64,000 nt of DNA, taken from positions 134,946,829 to 135,010,828 of the forward strand of contig CM053143.1 of the NCBI GenBank assembly GCA_028571685.1, in the 5' to 3' direction. A program made the position numbers and the translations under genes. The DNA is from Heterohyrax brucei (Eukaryota; Chordata; Mammalia; Hyracoidea; Procaviidae). The stretch's first letter is position 1. Every line of letters begins with the position of its first letter. Of this stretch, positions 43,771-55,478 are shown in pieces. The notes beneath the pieces were generated by a model. The model saw only the letters and a program-made list of their open reading frames with translations, did no database searches and was not told the DNA's origin.

Positions 43771-45649
43771 TGGTTTAGTGGGAATATAAGTCCCTCCCTC
43801 AAAAATCAATTTCCAAATTAGACTTCTCAATTTATGTTCTGAACCGTAATACAGTTACATTATAATGTATTAATACTATTGAATCACATAACTGTGTGTA
43901 TGTATGTGTGTATATTGCTTGTGACGAGGAAGAGAGTAGGAAGACTAAATTTCAAATTTCAACTTTGAATCCCAGGGATAAAACTTTGAGCAACAGTAAG
44001 AACGTCATCTCCCACACACCTATCACATATGTATGTGCAGTGACAGGGATATGTCTCCTAACTCTAATATATATGGTTATTACTCCAGTTGTCTAAAAAA
44101 TAAGTGACAGACATTCCAGTAATGGGGATCGCTGAATTGAGACTCAAGGATATTTTTTGGCCTTGAAGGCAGGTGGTAGAAGATTGTCCAGAGTACAGTG
44201 TGATTCTGAAAGTTAATTGAATGAGTGAAGGAGTGAATAGAAAATCCATAGGGGCAAAGAGAAGTATTGTTCTTGCAGTAATTCTTTATACATAACTAAT
44301 GAGAAAAGTGGAATTTTGTGTTACCTTGAGAGTAGTACTGCATGAAACTATGTAAATGGACCCATGCCACCAGCGACAAGGGAAAGGAAACTGAGCCCTG
44401 AGGGAAAGCAGTAGTTCTGTGCAGGAGAAGAGCCCCAACAAAATAAACATAGCACCAAGAATCAAAAATAACCAAGAACAAAAGGAGGTATTATTTTAGA
44501 AGTCACACATTTCATGATTTCTGAAGGAGCTCTTTCTGTTTGTTTATAGAAAAGGCATGAATGAGCCTTTTCCTAGCTTACACCTTAACAAAAAAGTTTT
44601 GTAATTGTTGACCGTTTTAATTGCTTCAGTGGCATTTGTAACTGACCCTACTGAACATGCAGTGCTCCAGGGGTGTTTACGTAGGAAGATTTTGGAAAAA
44701 AACTGAGTATTTTCTGTTCTATCAGATTTGGTTTGCTTGTGCACTACTAGCTTCCAGATTAAATATTAGTGGAAGGGAGAACTCTCTGTAGGTTAGTAAA
44801 GCCGGAAGGAAACACAAACACAAAACATGTATTTTTTTTTTTTTTCAAAACTTCCACTGTGTAACAGAGTAAATAGACTCAAAGTGTGATACTGCTGTAA
44901 AATGTATTTAACACGAACTTTTAGTTGGGCAAAGACAGTGAATGACAACAGGAAACACAAGTGAAGAGGCCCTTTAATAACTTGGTGCATTCATGACATG
45001 TCTCTACTGTGTCTATCCATGATCAGTGAATGCAAAGTCTATAAATTATTTAGTCCCAAAGACTGAGTTTTTATTTACAGAACACTAACTTCTAGAATAA
45101 AAGTAAAATATTCATGTTTGTTTCCCATTGTACATTTTCTCTTGAATATTTTTTAAAATGGATTTGTTCATATTTCTAGAGCACCAAAATGAAAACTGAG
45201 TTTCCATGTTATTTAGTAAAAATGAAATTTGTTGTCTACATAACATGGAAATTATTGAGCTCTTGAAAGTCACCTATAAATCAAATCATTGGTAATATAG
45301 TAATTGAAACTGCAGCAAAGAGTCCCATAATTAACAAGAAGGACCAACAGTGAATTATTTTCCAAATAAATAACTTATTTGAAATACTACTTATTCTATA
45401 ATGTAAATTTTCCATGTATATATGTTTCCTTACAATTATAAATACATATGTATTCTAGAAAGTATTGGGTAAAACTTGCATAACATCAGTTGTTGAAATA
45501 GCATAGAAATCATAACCTGAGAAATATTTCTGTAAGAACTTTGGAATCATGAAGTCAATTAAAAAAGCAAAGGAGTCTGGACTAGGTTGAATCATTTTGA
45601 TCTAACATAAATGAAAAGACTCAGAGGAACTGCTATAGGGAAGCGAAAA
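43771..45649. other. Unassigned stretch
   Basis: About 1.9 kb without a recognised repeat or gene. Frames are short and lack recognisable motifs. Confidence 0.4.
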
Positions 45650-45688
45650 AGCAAAAGCCAAGTGCCATCGAGTTGGATCTGACTCATG
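45650..45688 (-). mobile_element. Tail-only mini AfroSINE (39 bp)
   Basis: Minus-strand insert: 'aagccaagtgccatcgagtt', then 'ggatctgactcatg'. Flanks 'gctatagggaagcgaaaa' (45632-45649) and 'gctgtagggaaaggaaag' (45689-45706) are similar with a few mismatches, read as an aged target duplication. Confidence 0.8.
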
Positions 45689-45706
45689 GCTGTAGGGAAA
45701 GGAAAG

Positions 45707-46017
45707 AATAAAATATTAGTAACTACAAGGCTGGTCATTACAATTGCTTTTTCCCTTAACCTTGACATTGGGCCTTGGCATGTAATTTGCTTTGGCCAAT
45801 GAAATGTGTGTGGATCTGATATACTTCACACTCAGGTAAGGAACACTTGAAAGCAGAATATAATTCTCTGTTCTTGTATGTCTGCTGCCTTAATGCATGT
45901 GCAACTGCATATTGATTTGAAGTTGTAACCCTGAGCCGTTGCAAAGAGTATAGCTGTCCACGATGGTAATTCAGATACTTGGGGCTTCGTGTTAGTGAGA
46001 AATAAACCTCTGTTGTT
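45707..46017. other. Unassigned, possibly ancient repeat
   Basis: 'aatttgctttggccaatgaa' and the flanking text look like a widespread old mammalian repeat, but I cannot name it with certainty. Confidence 0.4.
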
Positions 46018-46262
46018 TTAGAACTGGGGTCAGCAAAGTTTTTCAGTAAAGAACCAAGCAATAAATATTTCAGGCTTTGCAAATAATACTGTTTCTGTTA
46101 AAAACAGTTTAATCTGCTCAATGTAGATGGAAAGCAGCCATAAGCAATACATATACAAGTGGTTATGCTCTGTCTTCTAATGAAATACTAATTGCAAAAA
46201 CAAGTGGGTTGCTGGATTTGACCATGTTTAATCCATTGAGGTTTGCAGATTAATTCTTGTTG
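46018..46262 (+). mobile_element. hAT-Charlie-type non-autonomous element (MER20/MER5-like)
   Basis: Blocks 'ggggtcagcaaagtttttca', 'taaatatttcaggctttgca', 'aaagcagccataagcaatac' and 'ctggatttgaccatg' match the well-known old mammalian hAT element that begins with 'ggggtcggcaaac'. The exact subfamily is uncertain. Confidence 0.7.
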
Positions 46263-46484
46263 CAACCTAATTACAATAATCTGACTAATATGATACTCTT
46301 ATTCTTTTTGGTTTTATCAGAGAGGGAAAGGGTCATGCTATAAGGGTATAAGGGTCATGGGAACATCTGCTGGAGATGGAAGGAGTGCAGTCTTCTGGGC
46401 ACAGCAGCACCCGTTTCAGTATGACTATTTTTATTATCCACAATTTATAGACTTTGAACAGAACCTAGGCTGGTCTGTTTTTAA
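46263..46484. other. Unassigned stretch
   Basis: Short segment with a near-direct 'taagggtataagggtcatg' repetition. No gene. Confidence 0.35.
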
Positions 46485-46925
46485 AAATAAAACAGTTTTA
46501 TTGAGATGTCATTTATACACAATAAAATCCATTCAAAGAGTTCAGTTTTTGGCGTATTCACAAAGCTGTGCAACCATAATTGCTGTCTAATTTTAGAACA
46601 CTTTTATTAGTCCAAAAAGAAGCCCCTTACTCATGAATAGATACTCTCCATTTTTTGTGTCTCCATCCCCTAGCAACCACCCATCTTTCCATCTCTCTGA
46701 ACTTGCCTGATTCAAGCACTTCACACAATGAAACCTTATAATATGGGGTCCTCTGTGACTGGCTCAGTGTGAGTCAGAATTGACCTGATGGCAGTGGTTT
46801 TGGTTTGGTTTGTGACTGTCTTCTTTAACTTGGCATGGTGTATCTATGTACTCATTCATGTTGTAACATGCATTAGTATGTTACTCTTTTCAATTCTGAG
46901 TGATATTTCATTGCATGGAGATATC
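46485..46925 (-). mobile_element. Old L1M 3' end
   Basis: Antisense L1M text: 'cagttttattgagatgtcat', 'attcacaaagctgtgcaacc', 'ccatcccctagcaaccaccc', then after a SINE-tail insert 'gttgtaacatgcattagtat'. Host text is collinear across the insert. Confidence 0.78.
46761..46810 (+). mobile_element. Tail-only mini AfroSINE with GGTTT tail (50 bp)
   Basis: 'gtgagtcagaattgacctga', then 'tggcagtggttttggtttgg'. A perfect 7 bp target duplication, 'tgtgact', lies at 46754-46760 and 46811-46817. It carries the standard (GGTTT)n tail rather than (TTGGC)n, so more than one SINE subfamily makes such insertions. Confidence 0.85.
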
Positions 46926-46959
46926 AAAAGGAAGTAAAGGTAATTACATAATAAACAGG

Positions 46960-47000
46960 AAGGGAGGGAGGGAGCAAGAGAGGGAAGCAAGGAGCAAAGG
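46960..47000. repeat. GGGA-rich simple repeat
   Basis: 'aagggagggagggagcaag' type purine tract next to L1 sequence. Confidence 0.75.
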
Positions 47001-47345
47001 AGGGAAGAAAACAATTCCACTCACAATAGCATCAAATGAACAGACTTAGGAATACATTTAACAAAAGAAGCACAAAATGTGCACTCTGAAAACCACAAAA
47101 TGTTGTTAAAATAAATTAAAGAAGATCTAAACAAATGGAAAGATATACTATGCTCATGAAATGGAGGATTTAATGTTATTGAGTTAGATACAGTCCCCAA
47201 ATTGATGTATATATTCAACATGATCTCTAACAGAATCTCTCCTGACATCTTTGTAAAAATTAACAAGCTGATTATAAAATTCATGGAATTGCCAAGACCT
47301 ATAATAGTGAAAGCTATCTTGGAAAAAAAAAGAGTTTTCTTTCAT
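47001..47345 (+). mobile_element. Old L1 ORF2 fragment
   Basis: Plus-strand L1M ORF2 debris: 'tccactcacaatagcatcaa', 'acaaatggaaagatatacta', 'aattgatgtatatattcaac'. No open frame left. Confidence 0.75.
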
Positions 47346-47479
47346 TTTAGGCTAAAAGAGACAACATAGCATTTCCTGTATGGCAGATCTACTAGCTGCA
47401 AATTCCTTCCTTTCTTTTTTCTTCTTTTTTTTTTCTTTTAATTTCACTATACTTCCCTGGTTCTTTCTCTCTCTTTTTA

Positions 47480-48445
47480 ATCAAAAACTGGACATTTTCA
47501 TATAGTGGATAGGAGGAGGGAAGGGAAAATCACTAACTGGATAGGTGATAACTTTGGTGGCGGGAAGGACAGCACACAACATAGGTGAAGTCAGCGCAAT
47601 CTAATCAGCAGCTTTCACAGACACAATCAAACTACCTGAGGGACTGAGTTACTGGGCTAAGGCCTAGAGACCATGGCCTTTGAGGGTATCTAGGTTAATT
47701 GGCATAACATAGTTCATAAAGAAAACGTTCTACATTGTGCTTTGGTGAGCAGCAACCGGGGTCTTAAAGGCCTACCCAGGACCATCTAAGATATGTCTAC
47801 TGCTCCCATCCAATCTGGAGCAAAGGAAACTGGAGACAACCAAAGAGACAAGGGATATATTAGCCCAAAGAGCAGATGGACTACAAGTACCACAGCCTCA
47901 ACCAATCTGAGCCCAGAAAAACTAGATGGTGCCCCAGCTACTACCACTGATTGCTCTGACAATGAACACAATAGAGAGTGCTGCACAGAGTTGGAGAAAA
48001 ACATAGAAGAAAATGCTAATGCACACACACAGCAAAAGACCAGACTTGCTGGTCTAGCAGAGACTGACGGAACCTCAAGAAGATGCCTCCTGGACACAAA
48101 CATAGCTCAGAACTAAAGTAACTCCTGAAGTTTCCCATTCTGCCAAAGATTAGACCCACACATTGCCATCCATAAAATAAATAATAACACACGCTATGAA
48201 TGTGCTTCATGGTTCAGTCATGTATAGGAGACTAAATGGGCTGCTTGTCCCAAAGTAAAGACCCCAAGTAGGAATGGAAGGACAGCTAGGGGAATGGAAA
48301 TGGGGAATCTATGGCAGAGAAGGGGATAGTGTTGACACATTGCAGGGTTGACAACCAATATTGCAAAATGATTTGTGGTATTAATTGAACAAAAAACTAA
48401 TTTGCTCTGTAAACTTTGATTTAAAGGACAACTATAAAAAAGGAA
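47480..48445 (+). mobile_element. L1 3'UTR (nearly complete)
   Basis: Plus-strand 3'UTR of the afrotherian L1: 'gggactgagttactgggcta', 'tctaggttaattggcataac', 'cggggtcttaaaggcctacc', 'gatggtgccccagctactac', 'aaaagaccagacttgctggt', ending 'tttgctctgtaaactttgat'. The 107-residue frame at 47793-48116 lies within it and is not a gene. Confidence 0.8.
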
Positions 48446-50460
48446 CTTTAAAATAATGCAGTTATTTTTATTTAATTATTTTTTTCTCAATTGATGTAGA
48501 AAGACATTTGACAAAGTTCAACACCCAATCATGCTCAAAACTCTCAGCAAAGTAGGAATAGAGGGGAAATTTCTCAATACAGTAAGGGTTATCTATGCAA
48601 AACCTACATCATCCTGAATGGAGAGACTGAAACAATTCCCCTTGAGAATGGGAACTAGACAAGGATGCCCACTCTCACCACTTCTATTCAACATTCTACC
48701 AGAGGGTCTAGCTAGAGCAATTAGACAAGACAAAGAAATAAAGGAGATCCACATCAGCAAAAAGAAGTAAAACTCTCCCTATTTGCAGGTATATGATTGT
48801 ATATGCAAAGAATCCTAAAGAATCTGTAAGTAAACTACTCAAACTAATAGAAGAGTCCAGTAGAGAATCAGAGTGTAAGATAAACAGAAGTAAATCAGTA
48901 GGATTCCTTTATACCAACAAAGAGATCAATAAAGAAGAAATCACCAAATCAATGCCATTTCCTATAGCCCCCCAAGAAGATCAAATACCTAGAAATAAAT
49001 ATAACTAGAGAAATAAGAGACTTATACAAAGAAAACTACAAGACCTTATTGCAAGAAACCAAGACAGACTTACATAAATGGAGAAACCTACCATGCACCT
49101 GGATAGGAAGACTTAACGTTTTGAAAATGTCTATTTTACCCAAAGCAAGACATTACACATTTACCCAAAGCAAGACCAGTACACATTCCAATGTCATTTT
49201 TTAATGAGATGGAGAAACAAATCCTCCACTTTGGAAAGAGAAGAACCCCCAGATAAGTAAAACACTGCTGAAGAAAAACACAGTGGGAGGCCTCACAATA
49301 CCCAATCTTAGAGCCTATTGCACTGCTATAATAGTCAAAATAGCCTGGTACTGGTACACAAATAGACATATAGATCAATGGAACAGAGTTAAGACCCTAG
49401 AGATACCGCCATCCTCCTTTGAACAATCGATATTTGAGAAAGGCCCTAAGATTAATAAGTCATTAATGAATGGTGTCGGCAAAATTGGGTGTCCATCTGC
49501 AAAAAAATGAAACAAGACCCATATCTCACACCTTGCACAAAAACTAACTCAAATTGGATCAGAGTCCTAAATACCAAACCTAAAGTCATAAAGATCATGC
49601 AAGAAAAAATAGGGTCAACAACAGAAGTTCTAGTACACAGCTTACACAGACTTCAAAATCTGACAAAGCACAGTCAACAGAAGAGAAAATAAAGAACTAC
49701 TAAGAATCAAACATTTTTGCTCATCCAAAGACTTCATCAAGAGAGTTAAAAGACCACATATAGAATGGGAAAAAATATTTGGCAACTATGTGTCAGACTG
49801 AGGTCTGATCTCCCTAATCTACAAGGTACTGTAGAATATAAACAAGAAAAACGTAAATAACCTAGTTAAGTGATGGGCAAAGGAGATGGGCAGACACTTC
49901 ATCAAAGAGGACATCCAGGCAGCCAAAAGATACATGAGGAAATGTTCACGATCATTAGCTATCAGAGAAATCCAAATCAAAACTACAATGAGACATTATC
50001 TCACCCAAACAAGGCTGACCATAATACAAAAAACACAAAACAACAAATGCTGGAGAGGCTGTGGAGGGATTGGAACTCTCTTACACTACCAGTGGGATTG
50101 CAAAATGGCACAACCTCTTTGGAACACAATGTGGCACTTCTTTAAAAAGCTAGAAACAGATATACCATTTGATCCATTAATCTCACTGCTCAGAATTTAT
50201 CCTACAGAAACAATGGCTGTCACACAAATAACACATGCACACAAATGTTTATTGCAGCACAGTCCATAATAGTAAAAAGGTGGAATCAAGTTAGACTCCC
50301 ATCAACAGATGAATGGATAAACAAACTATGGTACGTACACTCAATGAAACACTGTGCAATGATAAAAAAAACAATGATGATTATAGGAAACATCTCACAA
50401 CCTGGTTTCAGTTGGAAGACATTATGCTAAGTGAAAGCAATCAGTGGCACAAGGATAAAC
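48446..50460 (+). mobile_element. L1 ORF2 3' half (pseudogene)
   Basis: Plus-strand L1 starting in the RT region ('aaagacatttgacaaagttc'). The frame at 48793-49008 reads '[20 protein letters not shown]', just after RT motif C. It continues through the thumb/C-terminal region: 49283-49510 reads 'GGLTIPNLRAYCTAIIVKIA' and 49886-50269 contains 'CWRGCGGIGTLLHYQWDCKM', the Cys-rich region. Frameshifts break it. The same strand continues into the 3'UTR below. The 5' half (endonuclease, ORF1) is absent, as normal for 5' truncation. Confidence 0.88.
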
Positions 50461-51297
50461 ATTATATGAGATCCCTGCTGTAAGGACTTAAAAGTAGACT
50501 TATATACAAAAGAAGGGATTCTTTGACAGCCAGGATAGAGTAGCAGGGAAAGGGACTTGGGACCATGCTCTCAGGGAACATCGAGGTCAGTTGGCATAAT
50601 TAGCCTATTTTCAATAGAGTCTTTTGTACCCAGTATTGGTGAGTGGTATCTCGGGTCTTAAAAGCTAGCAAGCTGCCATCTGAAGTACACCAAATGGCCC
50701 CAACTCATCCAGAATGGATGATCAATGAAAACACAAAAGACATGAGAAAAAGAGAGCCCAGGAGACAGAAGGACCTATGTAAATGGAAGACGGTGTCAAC
50801 ACGTGACCAGAAGAACCAGATGGTGCCTGGTCACCACCCATCACCACTGTGATGGGGCACACAATGTTGAGTCCCTGTGGCAACACAAGAAAAAGAGGGG
50901 TGCAGCTCAAGAACTCTACTAAAGACCACGACTGATGGTCTGACAGCCCAGGGGATCTCCTGGGAGAATGGCCCGTAGACCTGATGTTGCCCCTGTCTAG
51001 AAAAGACTACTGAGGCTAACTCTTAGGACAAAAATGGACTAAACTTGGGTATACAATATGACCATATGGGATGTGTATTTTATGATTCTTTACATTTATA
51101 GGAGCCTGTCCTACTGGTGTCTTTCTAGATGGAAGGAAAGAAGGTGGAGAAGAGGGGCCAGGAGCTTGTTAAGAGGACACCACGAGTACAAAGTGAAAAG
51201 GAGTGTGCTGTCACGGGGCGAGAAGAACAGAAAGAGCTGCAGATAAAAGGGCGTGCAAAATTGATTTTCGCTTAATCACAATTAAAAACCTAAAAAC
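50461..51297 (+). mobile_element. L1 3'UTR of the ORF2 above
   Basis: Continuous with ORF2: 'ggtatctcgggtcttaaaag', 'ctagcaagctgccatctgaa', 'aagaaccagatggtgcctgg', 'agtgtgctgtcacggggcga', ending 'cttaatcacaattaaaaacc'. It matches 47480-48445 only in part, so the two 3'UTRs belong to different L1 subfamilies. Confidence 0.82.
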
Positions 51298-52803
51298 AAG
51301 TGAATGAAGAATAAATAGAAGAGTATAATTACTTCTTTTTCCAGGGTTTGCTTTTGTTATAGTTTCTGCCACTGTTTGTTAGTTTCATGGACACGTTCTG
51401 CAGTCTGTGTTCTTGCTGGCGATGTCCCACTGAAGTCTCTCCTTAGTTAGCATATTGTTGTTAGCTGCTGTCAGTTTGGCCCCTGAACTCACTGCAAGGC
51501 CATTCACAACAAAACAAATCCCTTGAATATTGGTGTCTTGTGTTCAAAGATAGTTTTACAAAAGTTTTCATTGACTGATTTTTGCAAGTAGATGGTCAGG
51601 CATTTCTTCCTAGTCCATTTTAGTGCAGAAGTTCTGTTGAAACTTTTTCAGCATCTTAGCAACAATGCTAGCTCCAATTGACACAAGGGCAGGGACTGTG
51701 TATGAAATGCACTGGTTAGGAGTGAGTCTGAGTCTCCTAGAAGAAAGACAAAAATACTACTGCTGAATCACTATTACCCCATTTAGATAGGCTAGGAATT
51801 AGTTAATCACTGAATACAGACTTTCTTAAATGCCTTGAACCCATGTCTCTTACCTGTAACCCTCTGAGGTTGACAACTCTGCCTTAGCCTTCACTTCCTG
51901 CTGATACAGAGCCTCAGGGTTAGTAAGAGGTAAAAGACTTCTCAAATATTTTTGAGTATGCACACAATGCAACACATTCATGTAGCCTTCTTTATCACTG
52001 GGAATGGTTTGGACTTTTCAAACTATTGTTCAGTGAGTTTTATCTCATTGCCTGTATTTTTAAATTAGTTATCCAATGGCTGGCAATCTTATTTGTCTTA
52101 TCTGATATCACCACTTCAGGCATGTGCAATGGTAAATTTCTACTGATTATTTTTGATAAAAACCTTGAGGACAGAGCTTTCTCATGGAGCCAGTGCTAAA
52201 TAAGATTAAAAGAAAAAGTCCTATGAAATAGATTTTTTCAGGGACCAGGAAATAAGTCAAATAATGACAATGATCTGCATATGTAGTTTTGGGGCACTGC
52301 AAACCTGTTGTTCTCTCTCAAGTGTCTTCCAGGCTTCTTGTCTGTATAGCTACCTTTGTTATAAGACTGATAACCTTCAAAGCTCCTGCAGAGATAGGAA
52401 GAGTATATAAGGGGTCAAGTAAAATTGCCATAAATTCATAGTTCTTTTTTCAGCCATTTTTCTTGTATAAACACGTGGATTGCAAGTCTTTGGTTACTAT
52501 TCAGAGTTGTGAAAAAAATTGCTTTTGTTTGTTCATTTGTTTTGCCACTTTTCTCATCCTTTTTGTTTTTGAAGGTCATTATTCTCCCTTCCAGAAATGT
52601 TCTCCTAGATTGATTTTACAAGAAATAGAACCTTTACCTATAATGTAAAATAAAAGTGTAATAGTAATAGTGAACGGGATTTAAAATATCAGTGACATAC
52701 TGAGAGGGATTTTGTGTGAACATTTTCAAAAATTTCGTGCAATTTAAAAAATTCTGTGGGTATCTCTCAAAATGTGTATGATTCAGTTTTTTGATTGTTA
52801 GAC
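51298..52803. other. Unassigned stretch
   Basis: About 1.5 kb with no recognised repeat or gene. It may hold old unique sequence; no frame over 62 residues. Confidence 0.4.
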
Positions 52804-53286
52804 TGTCTCAGTTATCTAGAGCTATTGTAACAAAAATTCCACAAGTGGACGGCTTTAACAAATATTTATTCTTTCACAGTCTAATAGGTTAGAAGTCAGA
52901 ATTCAGGATGCCAGGTGAAGGCTTTCCCTCTTTGTTGGTTCTAGAGGAAGGTCCGAGTCATCAATCTTCCCCTGGTCTAGGAGCTTCCCGGCACAAGGAC
53001 CCTGGATCCAAAGATGTATTCTGCTCCTGGCACTACTCTCTTGGTGGCATGAAGTCTCCCTGTCTCTGTGCTCACGTCTTTTGTTTATATTTCAAAAGAG
53101 ATTGACTCAAAATACAGCCTAATCTCAAAGCTTGTGCCCTGCTTTGTTAGTGTAACTGCCTCTAATCCTGCCTCACTAACCTTACAGAGGTTAAGATTTA
53201 CAACATACAGAATAATTACAGCAGATCAAAAAAGTTGTAGACAACCACAGAATATGAGGGTGGCAAAATGGAATCCATACCAGACA
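52804..53286 (-). mobile_element. MaLR-like LTR
   Basis: Antisense LTR of the 3611-4127 family: TG at 52804 ('tgtctcagttatctagagct'), 'ggacggctttaacaaatatt', 'tcaatcttcccctggtctag', 'ccaaagatgtattctgctcc', 'gttaagatttacaacataca'. The right edge is near 53286 ('catacca' then 'gaca'). It is the least decayed copy internally, but I cannot define the target duplication. Confidence 0.8.
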
Positions 53287-53391
53287 ACAAAATGTTTTTA
53301 TACCAACAAAAAATATCAGTATTTTAGTACTGAAAACACAGTATAAGATACGTAAATATTACAAAATCCATATTGGCAACAACACACCAGA

Positions 53392-53685
53392 CTAGATAGC
53401 TAGAGAAGGGGCAGTTACTTCCAGTGTGCCAGGAAGAAGGGAGAATACGCTGACTGAATTCTCAGCGAGGTTTCTGGGAAGCCTGGACCAAGGAACAGCC
53501 GCCCGGAGAGAAAACCTGGGCGGGTGACGGCCAACGAGAAGGGTGGCAGGAGCACGAACATTAAGAGGAAGACCTCTCAGGGTGTTTATCGCATCGAGCA
53601 ACAACTCCAGTACGTTTAAAGATAAGTGACTGACTGGAGGAATACCTAAAGAATCTAAGATTTCACGAAAATTTGACTTATTCAC
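53392..53685 (-). CDS. Hypothetical 97-residue frame in CpG-rich patch
   Basis: Minus-strand frame with start ATG at 53685. It begins 'MNKSNFREILDSLGIPPVSH', continues with a helical Leu-rich segment ('LELLLDAINTLRGLPLNV'), then Pro/Arg-rich text. I do not recognise a family. It overlaps the only CpG-rich unique patch of the window, so the frame may be a by-product of higher GC. It could also be an exon or retrocopy. Nothing in the flanks (splice sites, poly-A signal) settles this. It is listed because it is the only unique-sequence frame with non-AT-biased composition. Confidence 0.2.
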   Translation of the reverse strand: MNKSNFREILDSLGIPPVSHLSLNVLELLLDAINTLRGLPLNVRAPATLLVGRHPPRFSLRAAVPWSRLPRNLAENSVSVFSLLPGTLEVTAPSLAI

Positions 53686-53860
53686 AAAATTACACCTACT
53701 GTTTGATTTTATTGTATTTCTCTGACTGCAAGAAAGAAGAATACAATAGGGACAATGAACTCAATTTACTGCTCTTGTTAATCGGACAGCCCCCTCGATG
53801 CCACAGCTAGTAAGCTATTGTAAGTGTTTATGTATTACGTTCGTAATTACAGTATAATTC
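53400..53860. promoter_or_regulatory. Small CpG-rich patch, possible regulatory element
   Basis: About a dozen CpGs fall between 53450 and 53680, for example 'cagccgcccggag' and 'gggcgggtgacggccaacga', where surrounding DNA has almost none. Further CpGs follow ('aatcggacag', 'tattacgttcgtaatt'). It is outside any repeat I recognise and follows an LTR directly. It contains a GC-box-like 'ctgggcgggtg'. It is too small for a classical CpG island; a weak promoter, an enhancer or a recently inserted GC-richer retrocopy are all possible. Confidence 0.35.
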
Positions 53861-54934
53861 ATGTTAATGCTGAAGTATTTTAAGCTGATAATGGTACCAG
53901 TGATATTTGTCACCTTGACATGGGAGAATTTTGCTAATCATTTTATAATTCACTGGCTGCAGAAAATAAAGGTCAGGCTTCAAACCTCCAAGTCTTGGAA
54001 ATGATCAGAAAATCTCCTATGCTTAAGCTACGAAAACCTTAGCAATTTTACCATGCTAAAGAACAAATGCACACAGTTAGTGGTTCAAGTAACATTCCAG
54101 TTAGATTACTCGTTACTTGAAGAGCCCTGAGACACCTGTGAATTGAGACTGACGTTAGTAAACAATTAGTGAGGTGTGTATAGCTGGAGTTCCTCCCACG
54201 TGCCATGACTGCGGCTGTAGCCAGACTCTCTCCTTTGTTACAGGCTGCCTCCTTATGGCTCTTTGCGCTCCCTTCTCGAGAGAACTAAGACTGCATAGGT
54301 AAAAGCCACCTTGTCCTGCAGAATACACACAGCACACTTCTCAACCCTTTTAACTTCCACCTGCAGCACAAAGCCAGGGACTGACCGGGACAGGATTGGA
54401 AATAAAAACAGCTTTCCTATTGCCTCACAACACAATTTGCAGGTGCAATGAACGCTCCTGAGTTTCCACTGAAACCAGGATACAAGTAAACTCACAGTTT
54501 TGCTTGGCTTCTTTCCCTGACCTGTCTGGCTGTCTTCTGATGCTTTGTTCAGAGCACACTCTCAATTAATGACCTGCACTTGAATCCCTTCTTAGGCTTT
54601 CCTTCTAATGAGCCAGACCTGAGAGAAATCATAGTTCTGATTAATGCTGGTGGAAGAAATCTTACATTTTTAAACTTTAAAATGACTTGACATCCACAGG
54701 TGGTACTGCCATCATTCTCATTTCATTTTGAACAAAATAATCCAAATCCAAATCCCATTCTACAGCCACTGACTCTCATAACTCATATATACAAAACAAA
54801 ACTTACTTCCAAACACATTTACAAAATTTTATTATGTAAAATATAACTATAAATTGTCTTTGACTGTGACACAAAATTCACTCAGAAAAGCAAAAAAGAA
54901 ATAAAAAAGCATGGAGATTACCAGAATGGTTCTG
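53861..54934. other. Unassigned stretch
   Basis: No repeat recognised. The segment 54180-54340 keeps a few CpGs ('gcgctcccttctcgagagaa'), unlike most of the window, and may be conserved unique DNA. Confidence 0.4.
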
Positions 54935-55110
54935 CTGTCAGACTGCCAGGCTTTCAACCTTTGCTCTTACCACCTTTATGACAGCAAGTAAGTTAAATGA
55001 CCTCTCTATGCTTTATTTTCCACATTTATAATACAGGCATGATTAAAGTATTTGATTCTAGTATTTCTATCAGAGGTTTCAATAATTAAATACTGTGTTT
55101 AAATGATGTT
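54935..55110 (+). mobile_element. MIR SINE
   Basis: Plus-strand MIR-like: 'gcaagtaagttaaatgacct', 'ctctatgctttattttccac', 'atttataatacaggcatgat'. Confidence 0.6.
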
Positions 55111-55261
55111 AACTCTTTAAAAGGTGGATGTCTGAATTTAGATTACAAAATGACACAATTGAGTTTCCTTCATTTTCACTGAAGTGAACAAATTGCAATC
55201 TAATTTTTTTTTTCTTTTTTTAGAGAGAGATTAGCTAGATATAATGATTATAGAGAGAGGA

Positions 55262-55478
55262 GCTATGGTTGCCCAGTGGTTAAGGGCTCAGCAGATAACT
55301 GAAAGGTTGACAGTTGGAGCCCATCAGTGGCTCTGTGAGGGAATGGTGTAGCTGACCACTTCACTAAATATTAAAGCCTTGGGAACCCTATGGGGCATTC
55401 TACTCTGTCCTGTATCATCACCATAAGTCAGACTTGACTTGACAACAATGTTTCTCGTTTGTTTGTTTTTTGGTTTAT
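55262..55478 (+). mobile_element. AfroSINE, long-body variant
   Basis: Plus strand: 'tatggttgcccagtggttaa', 'gaaaggttgacagttggagc', 'taaagccttgggaaccctat', 'ggggcattctactctgtcct', tail 'aagtcagacttgacttgaca'. This variant has an extra segment between head and 'gggaacccta'. Confidence 0.87.

Noticed and set aside
47786..48116. Overlapping frames of 105 and 107 residues on opposite strands
   Set aside because: Both sit inside an L1 3'UTR, which is non-coding.
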